A DNA stretch of 64,000 bases from Margaritifera margaritifera (lineage: Eukaryota > Mollusca > Bivalvia > Unionida > Margaritiferidae): contig JAQPZY010001414.1 of the NCBI GenBank assembly GCA_029931535.1, forward strand, positions 2,527,501-2,591,500, in the 5' to 3' direction. Of this stretch, positions 31,576 to 43,791 are shown piece after piece. Below the pieces are notes generated by a model. It made no database searches. It was not told the origin of the DNA and saw only the letters and a list, made by a program, of their open reading frames with translations. Position 1 is the stretch's first letter; every line of letters starts with the position of its first letter. The position numbers and the translations under genes are program-made.

Positions 31576-32554
31576 GGAAATGTGCATAGATATATATAAA
31601 GTTGTAAGTTGTCTTTTCTCGCCTAGAACCCTTGTCAAGCGGAAACTTCCGCTAAAATAAGTAAACTCTTTGGTCTTGGAGATTCAGGGACCGCCACGCT
31701 TTCTGCCAGGACAAATAGGAATGCCTACTGTCCGGGGGAGTCAATACTTTTGAATTGTAAGTCCTATCTTTCGACGTATGTATGTATGTATGTATGTATG
31801 TATGTATGTATGTATGTATGTATGTATGTATGTATGTATGTATGTATGTATGTATGTATGTATGAACGGAAATTTGTATGACTGCCAACCTGACTTGACT
31901 TTAATTTCTTCAAGCAAAGATGACACTAGGTTTAATGTTAAGCACACATTATATGAAACCACAATCCAAATCTACTGTTGGATATATTACGATTCCTTTG
32001 TCTTACACAATTTGCTTTGTTCATTTTAAATTGTCTAGTAACTGTATATATTATTTCATTTTAAATTGTCTAGTAACTGTATATATTATTTCATTAGAAT
32101 TTGCAGTGTTGAGAGTTTTAATAAAACGAAAAAAAGGTTTGAATTAAGGAGTTGCATTAAGTAAGGGTGTTGGCATTATAACGTTATGACACGTTGATTA
32201 TTGAAAATGTTAATACATATGAGTGTTCTTGTTTCTGTTAGCATTGTAATAGGTCTTCAGTTGGTCGGTTAGTTGTAATAGCCTGCGTCTGATTGCTTAG
32301 ACTGCCAGCCATGCCTGGTACCAATCGATCCCGACCGACTTGGGCCATTACCATTGACCTTGGACCTACACAAAGCAATATGAATATTATATACTCATCT
32401 AATAACATAATATTGCAAAGTAAACTGGCAGTAGAGTAAGTAACTTAACAAATGTGTTGTGTGTTAGGTATTAGTCATATTTGAATTGTTACGTGGTTAC
32501 ATGCCATGGTAAACCTTGAAGGTTTGCATAGACAACCTTTCACCATGACTTTTT

Positions 32555-32872
32555 CTATCTAGTGAATACTGACTGTAGGAGAACGTTTGGGTTACCTTTC
32601 CATGTTGTTTTTGCGATTTCACTAAAAACAGTTTTAGACTTTACTACGTCTGAGTTTAATGTTACTTGGATAACGTCAGTATCTGAATTTAATAGATACA
32701 TAGAAGGTTGCGTTGCATGGAAACAATTCTGAAGTTGTGAATTAAATACTTTTGTAAGATCATTTAGCAAATGATAAAGAGAAAAGGGCCTAAATATGGG
32801 CCTTGAAGGACTCCTGATTGAATAGTGTCTGATTTTGAATATATATTGGTCATTTGTTAATCGTTGATTCAA
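32555..32872 (-). pseudogene. Possible reverse-transcriptase fragment
   Basis: The minus-strand frame includes PIFRPFSLYHLLNDLTKVF, which loosely resembles the LINE block G-x-LGPLLFxxYINDL, followed by SDTDVIQVTLNSDV, like text after the RT active site. The active-site FADD is not preserved. A weak call. Confidence 0.3.
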
Positions 32873-33092
32873 CTAGGACCTAAACCAATTCAAAGATAAA
32901 CTGTCAAACATGTAACGTTTCAACTTGAGTTAGATTATTTCTTGATAAATTAGATCAATAAATCAATCAAAAATCGTTTTAACTACTTAGACTGCACAGT
33001 CTATCGCGATGTTACAGAGTGGCACCATTAGGAAGCAATTTACAATACTAATTTGTTCAATATACGCATTAATGTAAACTCTCGAAATCTAA

Positions 33093-33275
33093 AGGAACAT
33101 GAAATTTTTGTATCTAAAGGAACTTGAAATTTTTGTATCAAAAAGGAACATGACATTTTTGTATCTAAACGAACTTGAAATTTTTGTATCAAAAAGGAAC
33201 ATGGCATTTTTGTATCTAAAGGAACATGACAATTTTGTATCTAAAGGAACATGACATTTTTGTATATAAAGGAAC
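33093..33275. repeat. About 27-bp tandem repeat (AAAGGAACATGACATTTTTG)
   Basis: Seven units, with variants ACTTGAAATTTTTGTATC and ACATGACATTTTTGTATC alternating, in an intron. Confidence 0.85.
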
Positions 33276-33835
33276 ACACGCATAATCCCAGTTAATTCGG
33301 ATCTTTAATTTAGTAAGTGCTGCATGATGCGGGTTATATTTCTGAATCATAATTGTGCCTTATTAAATAAGGATTGATTATCAAAAACTTTCTAGAATTG
33401 CTTAGCAACCTACTTTGCAATTATCTTTGATAATGTTGAAAGTTTAGATTTGGCTCTCTATTTTCCTCGATTATCATTTTCTCCTTTTTGATAAATAGGA
33501 GTAAGCTTTGCACATTTTGATTCTCGTTTATTGTCTACTCGTGACAAGGTCTGCTGTAATATACCATAACATATCTTTTTTATTACTAAAAGCTATTAAT
33601 TTTTTTACACATTATTGCCAAAGTGACCCTTTGAATATTACATTTACTTCTTACATTTCAATTTCTCGCGTACTTCAACAACCAAATGTGTCGTTTTACT
33701 GCACACTTCAGATCGATGCTTGTGAATTCAGGATTCGCATGAGTCATGAAAGACAGCAAAGTGAATTTTCCGTGAATTAAACTAGTGAAAGAACATTTCA
33801 CTTCACGTACGCATTTTTTCATCCCTTACTATTAG

Positions 33836-33975
33836 TGTTGGCAAACAACCAGAGTCAGAAGGATCTAGGGGCAATTAAAGCCACCCTAATTCAGAGAGTC
33901 CAGTACATGGCAAATGCCGAGAATAAATATCGGGACACTGTCATCTCTTCTGTTTCTGGAAAGGAGCTCAAGAAG
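33836..33975 (+). CDS. Alpha-arrestin, C-domain exon
   Basis: Acceptor CCCTTACTATTAG, donor AAGAAG before GTAAGG (phase 0). It encodes LANNQSQKDLGAIKATLIQR and VQYMANAENKY. This matches the alpha-arrestin C-domain strand pair (ENxSxxxxxxIKxxLIQxxxY) that follows the GxxPGE loop. The preceding loop exon was not found. Confidence 0.8.
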
Positions 33976-34129
33976 GTAAGGACCAGCTTGCGCAGGAGTA
34001 GACACTTAGCAACGACAATTAGGAATTTTGTCCTCTCCACGGAATAAACGATTTAGGCTTCCACATATTGTTACTTTTTGGATTGAAGACGTGTTCTATT
34101 GGTATACGTGAGTATTTGGGTGTTCTTTA

Positions 34130-34365
34130 TATTCGAGAATCTGTTGAGACGATGTTGGTTATGACCAGGTAAATATATTCGCGAATCTGTTGTGTCGATG
34201 TTGGTTATAACGAAGTAAATGTATTCGCGAATCTGGTGAGGTGTTGTTGGTTATAACCAGGTATATGTACTCGCAAATCTGGTTAGGCGATGCTGGCTAT
34301 AACACGGTAAACGTTTTCACGCATCTGTTAAGGTGATGTTGGTTATAACCAGGTATATGTACTAC
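34130..34365. repeat. Diverged 59-bp tandem repeat
   Basis: Units with TTCGCGAATCTGTTG, GATGTTGGTTATAACCAGGT and AAATGTATTCG, four to five copies. Confidence 0.75.
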
Positions 34366-35454
34366 AGTATCTTACACAATCAGAATGGTAAATAAATACG
34401 CATCTATGTCTAAATTTACAACTTATTCAAATATATACAGTGCATATTTATCTACCTATCGTGCAAAATTGAATGGCAACTCATTAATTCGGTAGTATTA
34501 TGATGTATCTTCACATCGAGATATCCATATGTGTTATTAGAACATTTATGTTGCACGAAACGTGAAAAAAACAATTCATTTACAGTCAGTAGCAGCGCGA
34601 AGGGGGAGTCGGGGGGTCAATTGCTCCTGGGCGCCGTCGGGAGCTTTTTCTTTTTTCCAGCTAAAATTATCATAGTATTTCACCTCACCTTAGTGTAACT
34701 GGGGCTTAGATGGCGGGAGGTTGGGGGTTGGTTCGAAACTGACATAAAAACTGTTACCTGTGGCAAGGTAGGGGCGCCATTAAAGAACAATGCCCACGGG
34801 CGCCTCGGTAGTGTCGTCACTAAAGAACATTTCCCCCGGGCGCCTCGAGCCCTCGCGTGGCCACTGTTTACAGTGGAAACATCGCAAATTTCGCCATGTG
34901 TTAATTATATTTTAACTGATTATTAATAACTCTTTTCTTAAAAAATAATTGTTGTAAGGCATTAGAAACATAATTTTCATTGTACGGCTGGGAACCTCAC
35001 AATTGTTCAAGAAGTTGAAGATGTTTCTTTTGGTCAAATATGTCTTTGGCCCTTATGTCTGCGTCATATACCTACGTTATGCAATCTTTATAATTGTTCC
35101 TCATCAAATATACTTTACTCTCGCATAACAAAAATTGTAAATGAAGTAAAAATACTCGTTATACGGTATTATCCAGGGCGAAAACCGAGTCTGGACAAAT
35201 CAACCACTGCATACCTTGGCCATACCCCCAACCACAATGCCTCGCACGTGCCAAATAATTGTGGTCAGCTATTTTGTGAATGTAAGTACTTTGACTGTAT
35301 TCGTGTGGCCTTTTTTCTAACCATTTAATGTAAAACGAGCAAATAGACAATTGATCAGGACTATCTTTCATACTATAAATTGAATTAAATTTAAAGTTAG
35401 ATTTAAATAAAAATTGTGTACATGCACAATAAACATATAAATTAAATACTAAAA

Positions 35455-35925
35455 CCAGACACGATCATTTTCCGTTAGCAGTCTGATTACTATTATATAG
35501 AACTGTTTTACATGTATCACACGGTCATTTTCCTTTAGTAGTATGATTACTATTATATAGAACTGTTTTACATGTATCACACGATCATTTATCGTTAGCA
35601 GTCTGATTACTATTATATAGAACTGTTTTACATGTATCACACGATCATTTTCCGTTAGCAGTCTGATTACTATTATATAGAACTGTTTTACATGTATCAC
35701 ACGATCATTTACCGTTAGCAGTCTGATTACTATTATATAGAACTGTTTTACATGTATCACACGATCATTTTCCGTTAGCAGTCTGATTACTATTATATAG
35801 AACTGTTTTACATGTATCACACGATCATTTACCGTTAGCAGTCTGATTAATATTATATAGAACTGTTTTACATGTATCATCACACGATCATTTTCCGTTA
35901 GCAGTCTGATTACTATTATAAATTA
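35455..35925. repeat. 60-bp tandem array, eight near-identical units
   Basis: CACACGATCATTTTCCGTTA followed by GCAGTCTGATTACTATTATA and TAGAACTGTTTTACATGTAT repeats at exactly 60 bp with only a few substitutions. A lone outlier (AAAACTGTTTTACATGTATC) lies 270 bp downstream at 36190. Confidence 0.97.
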
Positions 35926-36032
35926 TTTTTTTTTTAAAAATTTAAATTATTTTTTTTGCTGTTACTTTTGAAGAATCGCAGTAAAGCTGGATTATATACT
36001 TTTTACGTTACATTTTTTATTAGGAGACCAAG

Positions 36033-36101
<69 letters not shown>

Positions 36102-36302
36102 TGCATAAAATAGAACAAATTAGCATAGGAAAAATCAGAAATTAAGGAAAGGAATGTCCATTATAAGATATAAACTTATACATAATCAATAAAACTGTTT
36201 TACATGTATCACACGTTGCTTCGTGTTATTAAAATAATGTCATCCTATAAAAAAAATGTTATCAATTGCGAACATATTTCTTGACATGGTATTTTACTTT
36301 AG

Positions 36303-36426
36303 GTATGCCTTGAAGTCCCTTTTCTCTCAGGAGGTGACATCATAATGCATCTACCCGTTACCATAGGGACAGTTCCTCAGAGACAACCAAAACCTCAGAC
36401 AGCCCACGGTGCCGTACCAAATTTCG
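36303..36426 (+). CDS. Alpha-arrestin, exon with IGTVP block
   Basis: Acceptor ATTTTACTTTAG, phase 0 to the exon ending 33975; ends phase 1 before GTAAAA. It encodes LEVPFLSGGDIIMHLPVTIG then TVPQRQPKP. This is the last strand of the alpha-arrestin C-domain (dlPItIGTvP). The short spacing from the exon at 33836 suggests that either an intervening exon was missed or this protein has a reduced C-domain. Confidence 0.85.
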
Positions 36427-36976
36427 GTAAAAATTAATAGTCAGAAATCATATGATTGATATTTTAGGATCAGATTTTTTAAATATTCTCGAGTATATAA
36501 TCTGAATACTTACAAAGTAACATATATTGAAACAACCGCATGGAGAAAAATTCCGTTATCAAGAAACTACTTCCATGGAAATTGATGGTAAACTGCCTAC
36601 CAATTGCCTCCGCTGGCAATTATATATCCACATAATTTACAGACAATTCTGCAAACGAACATTTTTAATAACAACACATACAGCTTTCTTTCTCTTCCTA
36701 TGTCTGTGAAGGAAAATCAAGGCATTTATTTCTAATGGAACTTATTAAAAGATTCCGTGGTTTCCGACTGAAACACGTGTGCGACCAGTTAGATTTATAT
36801 ATGTACCTTTTCAATAACTGGAATAATATTCTCCTTATCATACTTCGTATTCATTTAATAAACAACTAAGCCATTCTTTTATGAATTTCCACTCCATAGT
36901 CTTTTAATAAATCACCTCGTAATATACAATGCATATTTTTGATATTGTAATAATGAATGAAAATTGTGTTGCACAG

Positions 36977-37392
36977 AAATAGACGCATCCTCTGCTTTGA
37001 CGTACACTAAGTGCAACAAAGGATTTTCTATTTTCAATCATGGCGATCAATCAAGATTCCCAAATCTCCAATACACTCCGATGTGCACGTATGTCCCCAA
37101 CTACAAGTTTAAACCCCAGCCCCGACTTGATACCCAGGCCAGACTTGCCCAGAAAGGTGCTAAGCCAAATAAACCGGTCCAGGGCAAACAGCCGTCTGGG
37201 GGAGCCCAGTTACTTAATCAGGCGGTGAATATAAAAGCGTCACAAAATCTGACACAGCCACAAGCATCTACTACAGTTGTTCCATCTGCGCCACCTATAT
37301 GTTATTCGGGCGAAGAAAGAGACGAACCGCCACCATCGTACGAAGATGCAGTGTCCCGATATCAAGAAGAAAATGTTAAAGATGTAAGATAG
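36977..37392 (+). CDS. Alpha-arrestin, PPxY tail exon
   Basis: Acceptor GTTGCACAG, phase 1. It encodes a Pro/Gln-rich tail ending DEPPPSYEDAVSRYQEENVK. PPSY is a PPxY motif that binds WW domains of NEDD4-family ubiquitin ligases, the defining tail feature of alpha-arrestins. The ORF stops at TAG 37390-37392. However, GTAAGA at 37384 immediately after GAT is a good donor in phase 0, so the tail may instead splice to 38462. Confidence 0.85.
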
Positions 37393-38461
37393 TTAATTAT
37401 TGACTTTTCTCACCAACAAATTACACTTTCTGTAGTCTACCAGAAGTACATATATCGGCGACATATCACTATACGTTTATGCAATCTTGAGTCGAGTAAA
37501 ATAAGTGACCCTCCCGCCAACAAAGAAACAAAAAACAAAACGTTAAATGTAATATTTAGACTTTCTCTTAAAATCCTTCAAAAGATTTGAAGACCGGACT
37601 GTATCACTTTGTTCCGCGACAAGTGCCATTTGCAAGCGAACTATGCCTTGTTAGGGCTAGTTAAGGCATGATAGGTGTGCCGTTTTGCAACTTTATTTGG
37701 CCCTGAAAGGGCATATTCTGTTTCAGAACCCCAAGCTCTCCCTGCAATATGAGTGGCCCTTTGTTTAACCAGATGGGTAAAAGATGTAGTTATATTTTTA
37801 TGTTCCAAAAGATTTCACTGCAAGTTAGGGTATTTTGTCAGAATCTGAGTGGACAATAAAGGAGCAGCAATAAAGAAAACTGTTTATGTTTGAGGGGAAA
37901 CTGTTGTTTAAGCGGATTTTGATTAAATAGAAATTATCGTCAGCCGAATGGAGACGTGGAAGAATTAAGCTATTCCAACTTAATGGAAACTATTAAACGG
38001 AAATCGCGAAACTGTTAAGAACAGAATAAATGCATTTGTTACTTCTATACCAGTTAGTCAGACGAGGCACACAACCTGAGATATTTACAAGAAAAACATC
38101 AAGAAATATACATTCTTTTTAAGATGTGTCTAGGAAAGGTTTCATCTGCAGGTCACCTGCAACATCCACACCAGCAACTCAAGTAAAGACATTTGCATTA
38201 CAATTAAAACTGCCTAAATCTCCCCCCCCTCTCTCTCTCACTGATATGTCATCAGCAATATTAAAAATATGATGTAAGTCACACGAAGAAATTGTCCTTT
38301 GTATCATCACGCAACTTAAGTTTACTTACAAAAATACTGCAGCACACAAAACCTTAAAAGTTTGCTGTGTTCTGAAATGAGGGCATGAACGTTTAAATTT
38401 GAGAAACAGAAACCATTCAGGTAAAAGTTTATTATAATTGGCTAACCATTTTTTTCTAAAG
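37393..38461. other. Intergenic or intronic spacer, no gene seen
   Basis: It separates the arrestin tail from the DUF1330-like exons. A possible first exon for a separate DUF1330-like gene could lie here, but no ATG with a matching phase-0 donor stood out. Confidence 0.4.
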
Positions 38462-38617
38462 AAAGAAGATGAGGAGAACGAGGATGCGACTCCTGTTTGC
38501 GCAAATCTTGTAATGAGATTCTCAGACGAGGCTCTGAAACAATTCCGTACAAAGGTTCGAAGTCAGATGGAGGCGCTCAGAGCTCATAACGGCGCTCTTC
38601 TGTGCCTTGCTCCACAG
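38462..38617 (+). CDS. DUF1330-like protein, exon A (first repeat, N-terminal half)
   Basis: Acceptor CATTTTTTTCTAAAG; donor CAG before GTATGA, phases 0 and 0. It encodes KEDEENEDATPVCANLVMRF then SDEALKQFRTKVRSQMEALR and HNGALLC. No start codon lies in frame close upstream, so an earlier exon is required. The phase fits the arrestin tail exon. Residues from ANLVMRF to HNGALL look like the first strand, helix and turn of a ferredoxin-like dimeric alpha-beta barrel (DUF1330/ABM type). Confidence 0.6.
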
Positions 38618-39615
38618 GTATGATGGCTTTTTAGTACACGTGGCAACTTGTATTGTATGTTATACACGTATTCAGTTTACCCTCTAATATAACTAGCAAA
38701 ATGAACGGGATAAAAGTAAGTTCACTAGAAACAAATGTCTATAAAGTAATCTACTTCCTCTATGGGCATATTTTCTAAAAAAATTACGAATATTACAATA
38801 AATGTTTTCTTTTGATTCATTTTCGAAAAACCCCTCAAGTTAAAACATTACTTTTGACATTATAAGTGCTTTTAATATCTAAGAATGGAAGGACAAAAAC
38901 CAAGTATTGATATAAAGTGGTTTGCAATACCAAACGAGACATTGGTTTCATGTCAAGAAAGATTATTCAGTCAGAGAAAAATTTAGTTACCGTCTGGTTG
39001 CGTTTTGAACTTACATGATCCAAAGGCAACTGATAAAGTAATCTGTTGAGTATACTCAGGCTCATGAGGCATGGTTCAAAAAATAATCTTAAAAAAAGTA
39101 TCAAAAGTCCTTCCTGCCGGTAGCTCATGAAACTTTAACAATGAAGTATTTATATCTCTCACTCATAGGCTGAAGTAGAAATTCGTGTGTACAATATACT
39201 ATTGTAGAGTTGGAGAGCTTTCAAATGTTGTGTCTCCGGCTTTAGCACAGTCAAGACTTAAGCATCCCTGACTCCACGAACGGGGGCGTCGACATAGTCG
39301 AGTCGTCGACATTGTTTCAGTTATCCGTTTTTCTTTGTTTTTGTACTGTCATAAGCATCAACACGTTTTCAGAATATCTTTCGTTATTGCAACTGCGCAT
39401 CAGCAAGCCCAGCCATTTCACACAGGCTTTTCTCCTCCTTATCCTTTTTCTTCTCCACCTACCCGTGAAACAAGGTTGAGCTTAATATAAAAGTCTCGAT
39501 TTTCCTTTGTTGTCATAAGTCTCTTACCTTCTTACATAGTGTTCTTATATATAGACGTTTGGTATCATCGTAATTTTCGCGCTTATGCAAAGTAAACTGA
39601 CTTATTTTGGATTAG

Positions 39616-39787
39616 GTGACCATCCAGACCGGAAGTTTGCTTCCCAGAACTGCTGTTGCAGTCTTCACATTTCAAGATACTGACAATGCTAAAGACTGGT
39701 TTCGTGCTTTTTCATCTACTTCCGACTTTCAGGAACTTCAACTTCATGACTCCATTTTAGGAACGTCACCTGAACCGGTCCAATGTG
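39616..39787 (+). CDS. DUF1330-like protein, exon B
   Basis: Acceptor TTTTGGATTAG, phase 0; donor TGTG before GTGAGT, phase 1. It encodes VAVFTFQDTDNAKDWFRAFS and FQELQLHDS. The pattern vFxFxdxxxAxxWfxSxxfQxL is that of the second half of DUF1330-like domains, completing the first repeat. Confidence 0.6.
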
Positions 39788-41812
39788 GTGAGTAGATTTT
39801 TTTGCTGTTGTCAGTTTACGTGTGTACTATATCGAGTCTGTAAATGCAGAAATTCAAAACTGAAACTCCAGCATTAAGCGAAAACTCCATTCATGAATCA
39901 TTGTGAGCACCATTTATCAACATGCTTAGCCCAAGAAATAACCTCCCTTTCTTTCTTTCTTTTACTGAAGAAACGATGATTGTAATGTGGCCATAATGTC
40001 TATTTTTGCAGTACAGGGACTTTTTGTCCTCGCCGTGAATAATACAATTTTGATGAAAAGAAAAACTATTCCTCTGTTCATAACATGCGTCGCGAAAATA
40101 AACTTAGACGTTCTGCTTTAATTTCCAATCAGATTACGGAAAACCCTCAAAATAAATAAATAAATTTTTAAAAAACCCATTAAAAACAATTTTTATCAAA
40201 GATTTAAGTTTTCAATTAGGCCTATATACTTTGATAAACAAGTCCGATTATTGGCATATAATCCTTTTGTCTTAGGCCTCCTCTAATCCGACAAAAACTA
40301 ATCTGAATATATACAGAATAATATCATTATCATTTAATATGGAGAAATGGGAGTGAGTCTGTTGCATGGTTTTGCATCTAATATTGTGCCAGTTATCAAA
40401 TTATTTAACTACATTATTCTCGTCTCTTGATTTTTTCTCTATTCAGCCGAATCTATATTCATCTAAAAATTGTCTTTTTCGGCAACATTATTGTTTACTA
40501 GCACAAGACACAAACATGGATTTTACATCCTATCAAGATACGTCATATTGATTTTTCAACCTTTTAAACAAAGGCCTTTTTTTCTAAAGAGAAAACGTGT
40601 AACGTCTCTATTAAGAAGGTGCAAGTGCCCTGTTTTCAGCATCTTTCCTGTAATCATCGGACCACTCTCGCTTATCCATACCAAAAGTGCCCTTGTGATC
40701 TACATCAGTAATCTCCAGACATAAAATTAAGTTTTGCCAGGAAAATTTTCTAAATCAAGCTTATATGACAACTAACATATCGCCATATGTCAGCCAAGCT
40801 CTAATATATATATGAACAACTGACCTATCACTAGCAAAGGTGAGAGTCATGATGTAATGATTGCCACACTGAAAGCATGTCGGATATTGATGTCTTACGT
40901 CTGTCATCTTGCTGACTGTCACTATCAATCATATGCAAATGAAAATGGTCGTAACTTCAAAATTGTTCAACCATTTTCATTACATTTTCAGTACATACAC
41001 AAAATTATCACTAATTCATATGGAGTTAATCATTAAAAAAAAAAAAAGAAAAAAAAAGAAACTTGATTTTATATGATTAGCTATGCTAATGAGTGGGCGT
41101 GGTTATCTCTTCTCTTCCTATATTTCAATTACGCTTGACTGCTATTCTTGCAAACAAAATAAATCTAGCGACCTTGGAAACAACCTAACGAATTAGATGT
41201 ACACCATCTTCAACATTTTTACAAGTATTCCTAGCATCTAGTTTATCTTAGCTTTATCTAATAAATGCAAACACAACAGCTCTATTTAAAATTCATTTTC
41301 CGCATTCCTCTAGACTTAAAGGGAAAGTGTTGATCATACATAATACTGAATTTCATCTCTACCAGTCTATTTTTATACCCAAAATGCCCCGAATAAGGAT
41401 TTTAATTTTTTGCAAGCGTTTATAAAACATTTGGTCACTTTTCCGCATCACTCCGTCTGTATTACTAACACTTGATGGAGATGCGTCATGTTTGTTTGTT
41501 TTTTGTACTCGCGTTTTCTTTTAGACCAGATTGAAACAGTTTTCTCCAATTTGCACCTCCCTTGTGTTTATGCGTCATTTGTTTTTCGCTCGGTCGACCA
41601 GTTGAAAAATTTACCGGTCAAGCTAGAACAAACGCTCTTTCATCCGGCCATTTTATTGGAGGCATCTTCCTGTTTCCGCATGTAATATCTATTTTCGTGC
41701 GACGTTACGCTCGCGATAAAACTATTTTGAGTATACCTTTTAAATGGATAATAATGAACAAGACACTGACAATATTCAATGTAAAAGTAGACACTATCTT
41801 TGGTTTTTACAG

Positions 41813-41918
41813 AAAAACCCGTATTTAGCTTAATGGTGATGAGAACAAATAAAACTGCCACAACCGAGGTCCATCTAAAAGAAGTAAACAAGCTTGCTTC
41901 TGTTGCTTCAAGTATTCG
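41813..41918 (+). CDS. DUF1330-like protein, exon C (second repeat begins)
   Basis: Acceptor TTTGGTTTTTACAG, phase 1; donor TTCG before GTAAGT, phase 2. It encodes KPVFSLMVMRTNKTATTEVH and EVNKLASVASSIR. It is open throughout and phase-compatible on both sides. It is assigned partly because exons B and D do not join in phase without it. Confidence 0.55.
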
Positions 41919-42559
41919 GTAAGTTAATTAGGCCATAATGTCTATACAATAGGATGTACAATATTAAAATCGAATAGGCTTATGATACAAGTTTGAACTT
42001 TGTTCATGGTATGAAGGCAATGCACAATTTTTATAGAGATCATTCAATTATGGAATGCTTTTCTAGTTTCTTTCTCGAAAGGAATTATCCCTGTTAATAA
42101 TACAATTTGAAATAAATAATTATTTGCTGCACAATGATCTCTCTCAAATATCAACGAAACGGTAACCAAAGATCAATTTCAAATGATATGAACTCACGCA
42201 GTTGGCATATGAGCAGAATGTTCTTAACAAGGCAAATATGCAGCTAAATATTATAAAGCTCAATAGTAAAATATTGTACTACGATATCGATATTCAGTAT
42301 TTCTATTGTCGATCGTCTGCCTCTGACAATTGTAGTTCTCGCAGGGTGCCTGTTCCAAGAACTTGAATCCTCCAGTGCACCAAATGAACTGATCCAGATG
42401 TAACATACAGCAAACGGTTATTACCCACCATAATCTGGGATTCATGGTATATCTAGCGTAATTATTCTCTCGCCTGGGGCCAGCTGAGTAAAATAATTTG
42501 GGCACAGACCTTAAATTTGAGGAACTCGAGTGAGAACTCCAGTTCCAGTCGGAGGCAGC

Positions 42560-43080
42560 AGATTCCATATTAATTTCATTTTAAATATTCTCTATAGGAA
42601 AGCTTATTGGGACGTGGCTATAATTGCTCGAGCCAAACAACTCAAGTAATGTTAGACTAGAACAAAAGCGTAAACAGAAATCATCACTGTTCTATTAAAA
42701 ACCGAACAAACTGAGTAAACTGAGTAAATACTCAAGCCAAGGGCAGCATTACTATTTCTTCATATCACTTTTTCTTATCTTTTCTTACTGGAAAGCCCAC
42801 TGCGGTGTCACTGTAATTAGTTAAGTCAAACAACTATTGTAAGGTTAGATTAGTCTACCCCCCCCAACCCCCCAAACCCCAACAAACATTTTAGCAGAAA
42901 ATCCCGCATGTTGGTTTAAAGTCAAATAATCTGAATAGTTCTCGAATAACTATAATTCCATTCGAAGGCATCCGGACAATTTCGTTCCATCGGTTCTTTC
43001 TCCATCTTTTTTTATAGAAAGGCTCATGGCGGCGTGACTGTAATTACTCGAACAAACCAACTGGAGTGCCTATTCGGTTC
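42560..43080 (+). repeat. Segmental repeat of an intron-exon junction (three copies)
   Basis: CTATAGGAAAGCTTATTGGG..ACGTGGCTATAATTGCTCGA at 42592 and TGGAAAGCCCACTGCGGTGT..CACTGTAATTAGTTAAG at 42790 both resemble the exon start at 43013 (TATAGAAAGGCTCATGGCGG..CGTGACTGTAATTACTCGA). Spacing is about 197 and 225 bp. The two upstream copies have stops and lost splice sites. Confidence 0.7.
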
Positions 43081-43163
43081 TTGGGATTCAGAAGATCTTG
43101 TGTCTGCCACTCAGTGGACTTCAATGGCTGTCCGAGAAAAGTACAAGACGGCTCTCCTTTCCG
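43018..43163 (+). CDS. DUF1330-like protein, exon D
   Basis: Acceptor CATCTTTTTTTATAG, phase 2; donor TCCG before GTAATG, phase 1. It encodes KAHGGVTVITRTNQLECLFG then SATQWTSMAVREKYKTAL. The HGG turn and the LxGxW-like text are typical of DUF1330. Two decayed copies of the exon's 5' part lie upstream at about 42596 and 42793. Confidence 0.6.
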
Positions 43164-43791
43164 GTAATGAACCAATAGTTAGTCTGCGTATTCACGTTAC
43201 CTTAGGCAATTTCGAAATCTAAACTTATAGTCTTTTTTTCAAACCACAACATCACCAGAACTAAAAACGGCAAATTAGGGAAAAATAAAACGTTGTTTCA
43301 AGAAAAGTCTCATTTAACAAAAGAGAAAACATTCACTTTGCAGCGTTGAAACGTTTTGCATGCAACGCCGACATGTTACGTATCAGAGCTGTTTAGTCAT
43401 AGGAGGAGATTCTTTGGTCCCCTTTGATAGAAATTTCACCATGTTGTGTCTTACGAGCATAACAAAACTTAGAATGTGGTTGAAATATCTTCTCAAACTT
43501 ATGTTATATTTTCTGGCATAGTTTTGACTCAATGAATATAAATACGCAGCCTAAGTTTTGATATCGATTCGTATTAAATATATTAAATTAATTATGAATA
43601 TGCTACGTCCAGATTGCATTTGTCTAATGTGTTTACCTTTTATTATGTTCCTTTTCCTATCACAATATATTGCTTTAATTTTAGTTTTGTCAGAACTGTT
43701 TCATCAACAAACTTGTTTCAACCTCTGCATTTTCAAGGACATTTTGCTTATTAGTGTAGAAAGTCGCATAAACCATCACTCTCTTTTGCAG

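Larger units (their letters stand above)
30192..33835. other. Arrestin introns with microsatellites and a possible LINE scrap
   Basis: Apart from the candidate exon at 30517, this holds (CT)n at 30470-30511, poly-A at 31009, (TA)n at 31508-31571, (GTAT)n at 31779-31862, a 35-bp direct duplication at 32026-32096 and a 27-bp tandem array at 33093-33275. An exon for the start of the arrestin C-domain is expected here but I could not identify it. Confidence 0.5.
33976..36302. other. Arrestin intron with tandem arrays
   Basis: Holds about five diverged units of 59 bp at 34130-34365 (ATTCGCGAATCTG and GTTGGTTATAACCAGGTA), a GC-rich dispersed-repeat-like block at 34590-34870 with GGGCGCCTCG repeated, the 60-bp array at 35455-35925 and (AT)n at 36036-36094. 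A Trp/VPPLPP-bearing arrestin exon might be expected here but none was recognised. Confidence 0.55.
38618..43017. other. Introns of the DUF1330-like gene (exons B and C excepted)
   Basis: 38618-39615, 39788-41812 and 41919-43017. A/T-rich, with an (A/G)-rich run at 41035-41060. No other coding signal with support, except the decayed exon copies at 42596-42860. Confidence 0.5.

Noticed and set aside
31652..31888. ORFs of HTYI or YVCM repeats and of YI repeats elsewhere
   Set aside because: Translations of (GTAT)n and (TA)n microsatellites.
33508..33780. ORF with SDPLNITFT as the missing arrestin C-domain exon
   Set aside because: There is a faint resemblance to the strand after the Cys-rich linker, but no PGE loop, and the following donor phase does not fit the exon at 33836.
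35449..35883. 144-aa ORF with repeated VIHVKQFYIIVIRLLT units
   Set aside because: The 60-bp tandem repeat is divisible by three, so any frame without a stop stays open. It is intronic and not coding.
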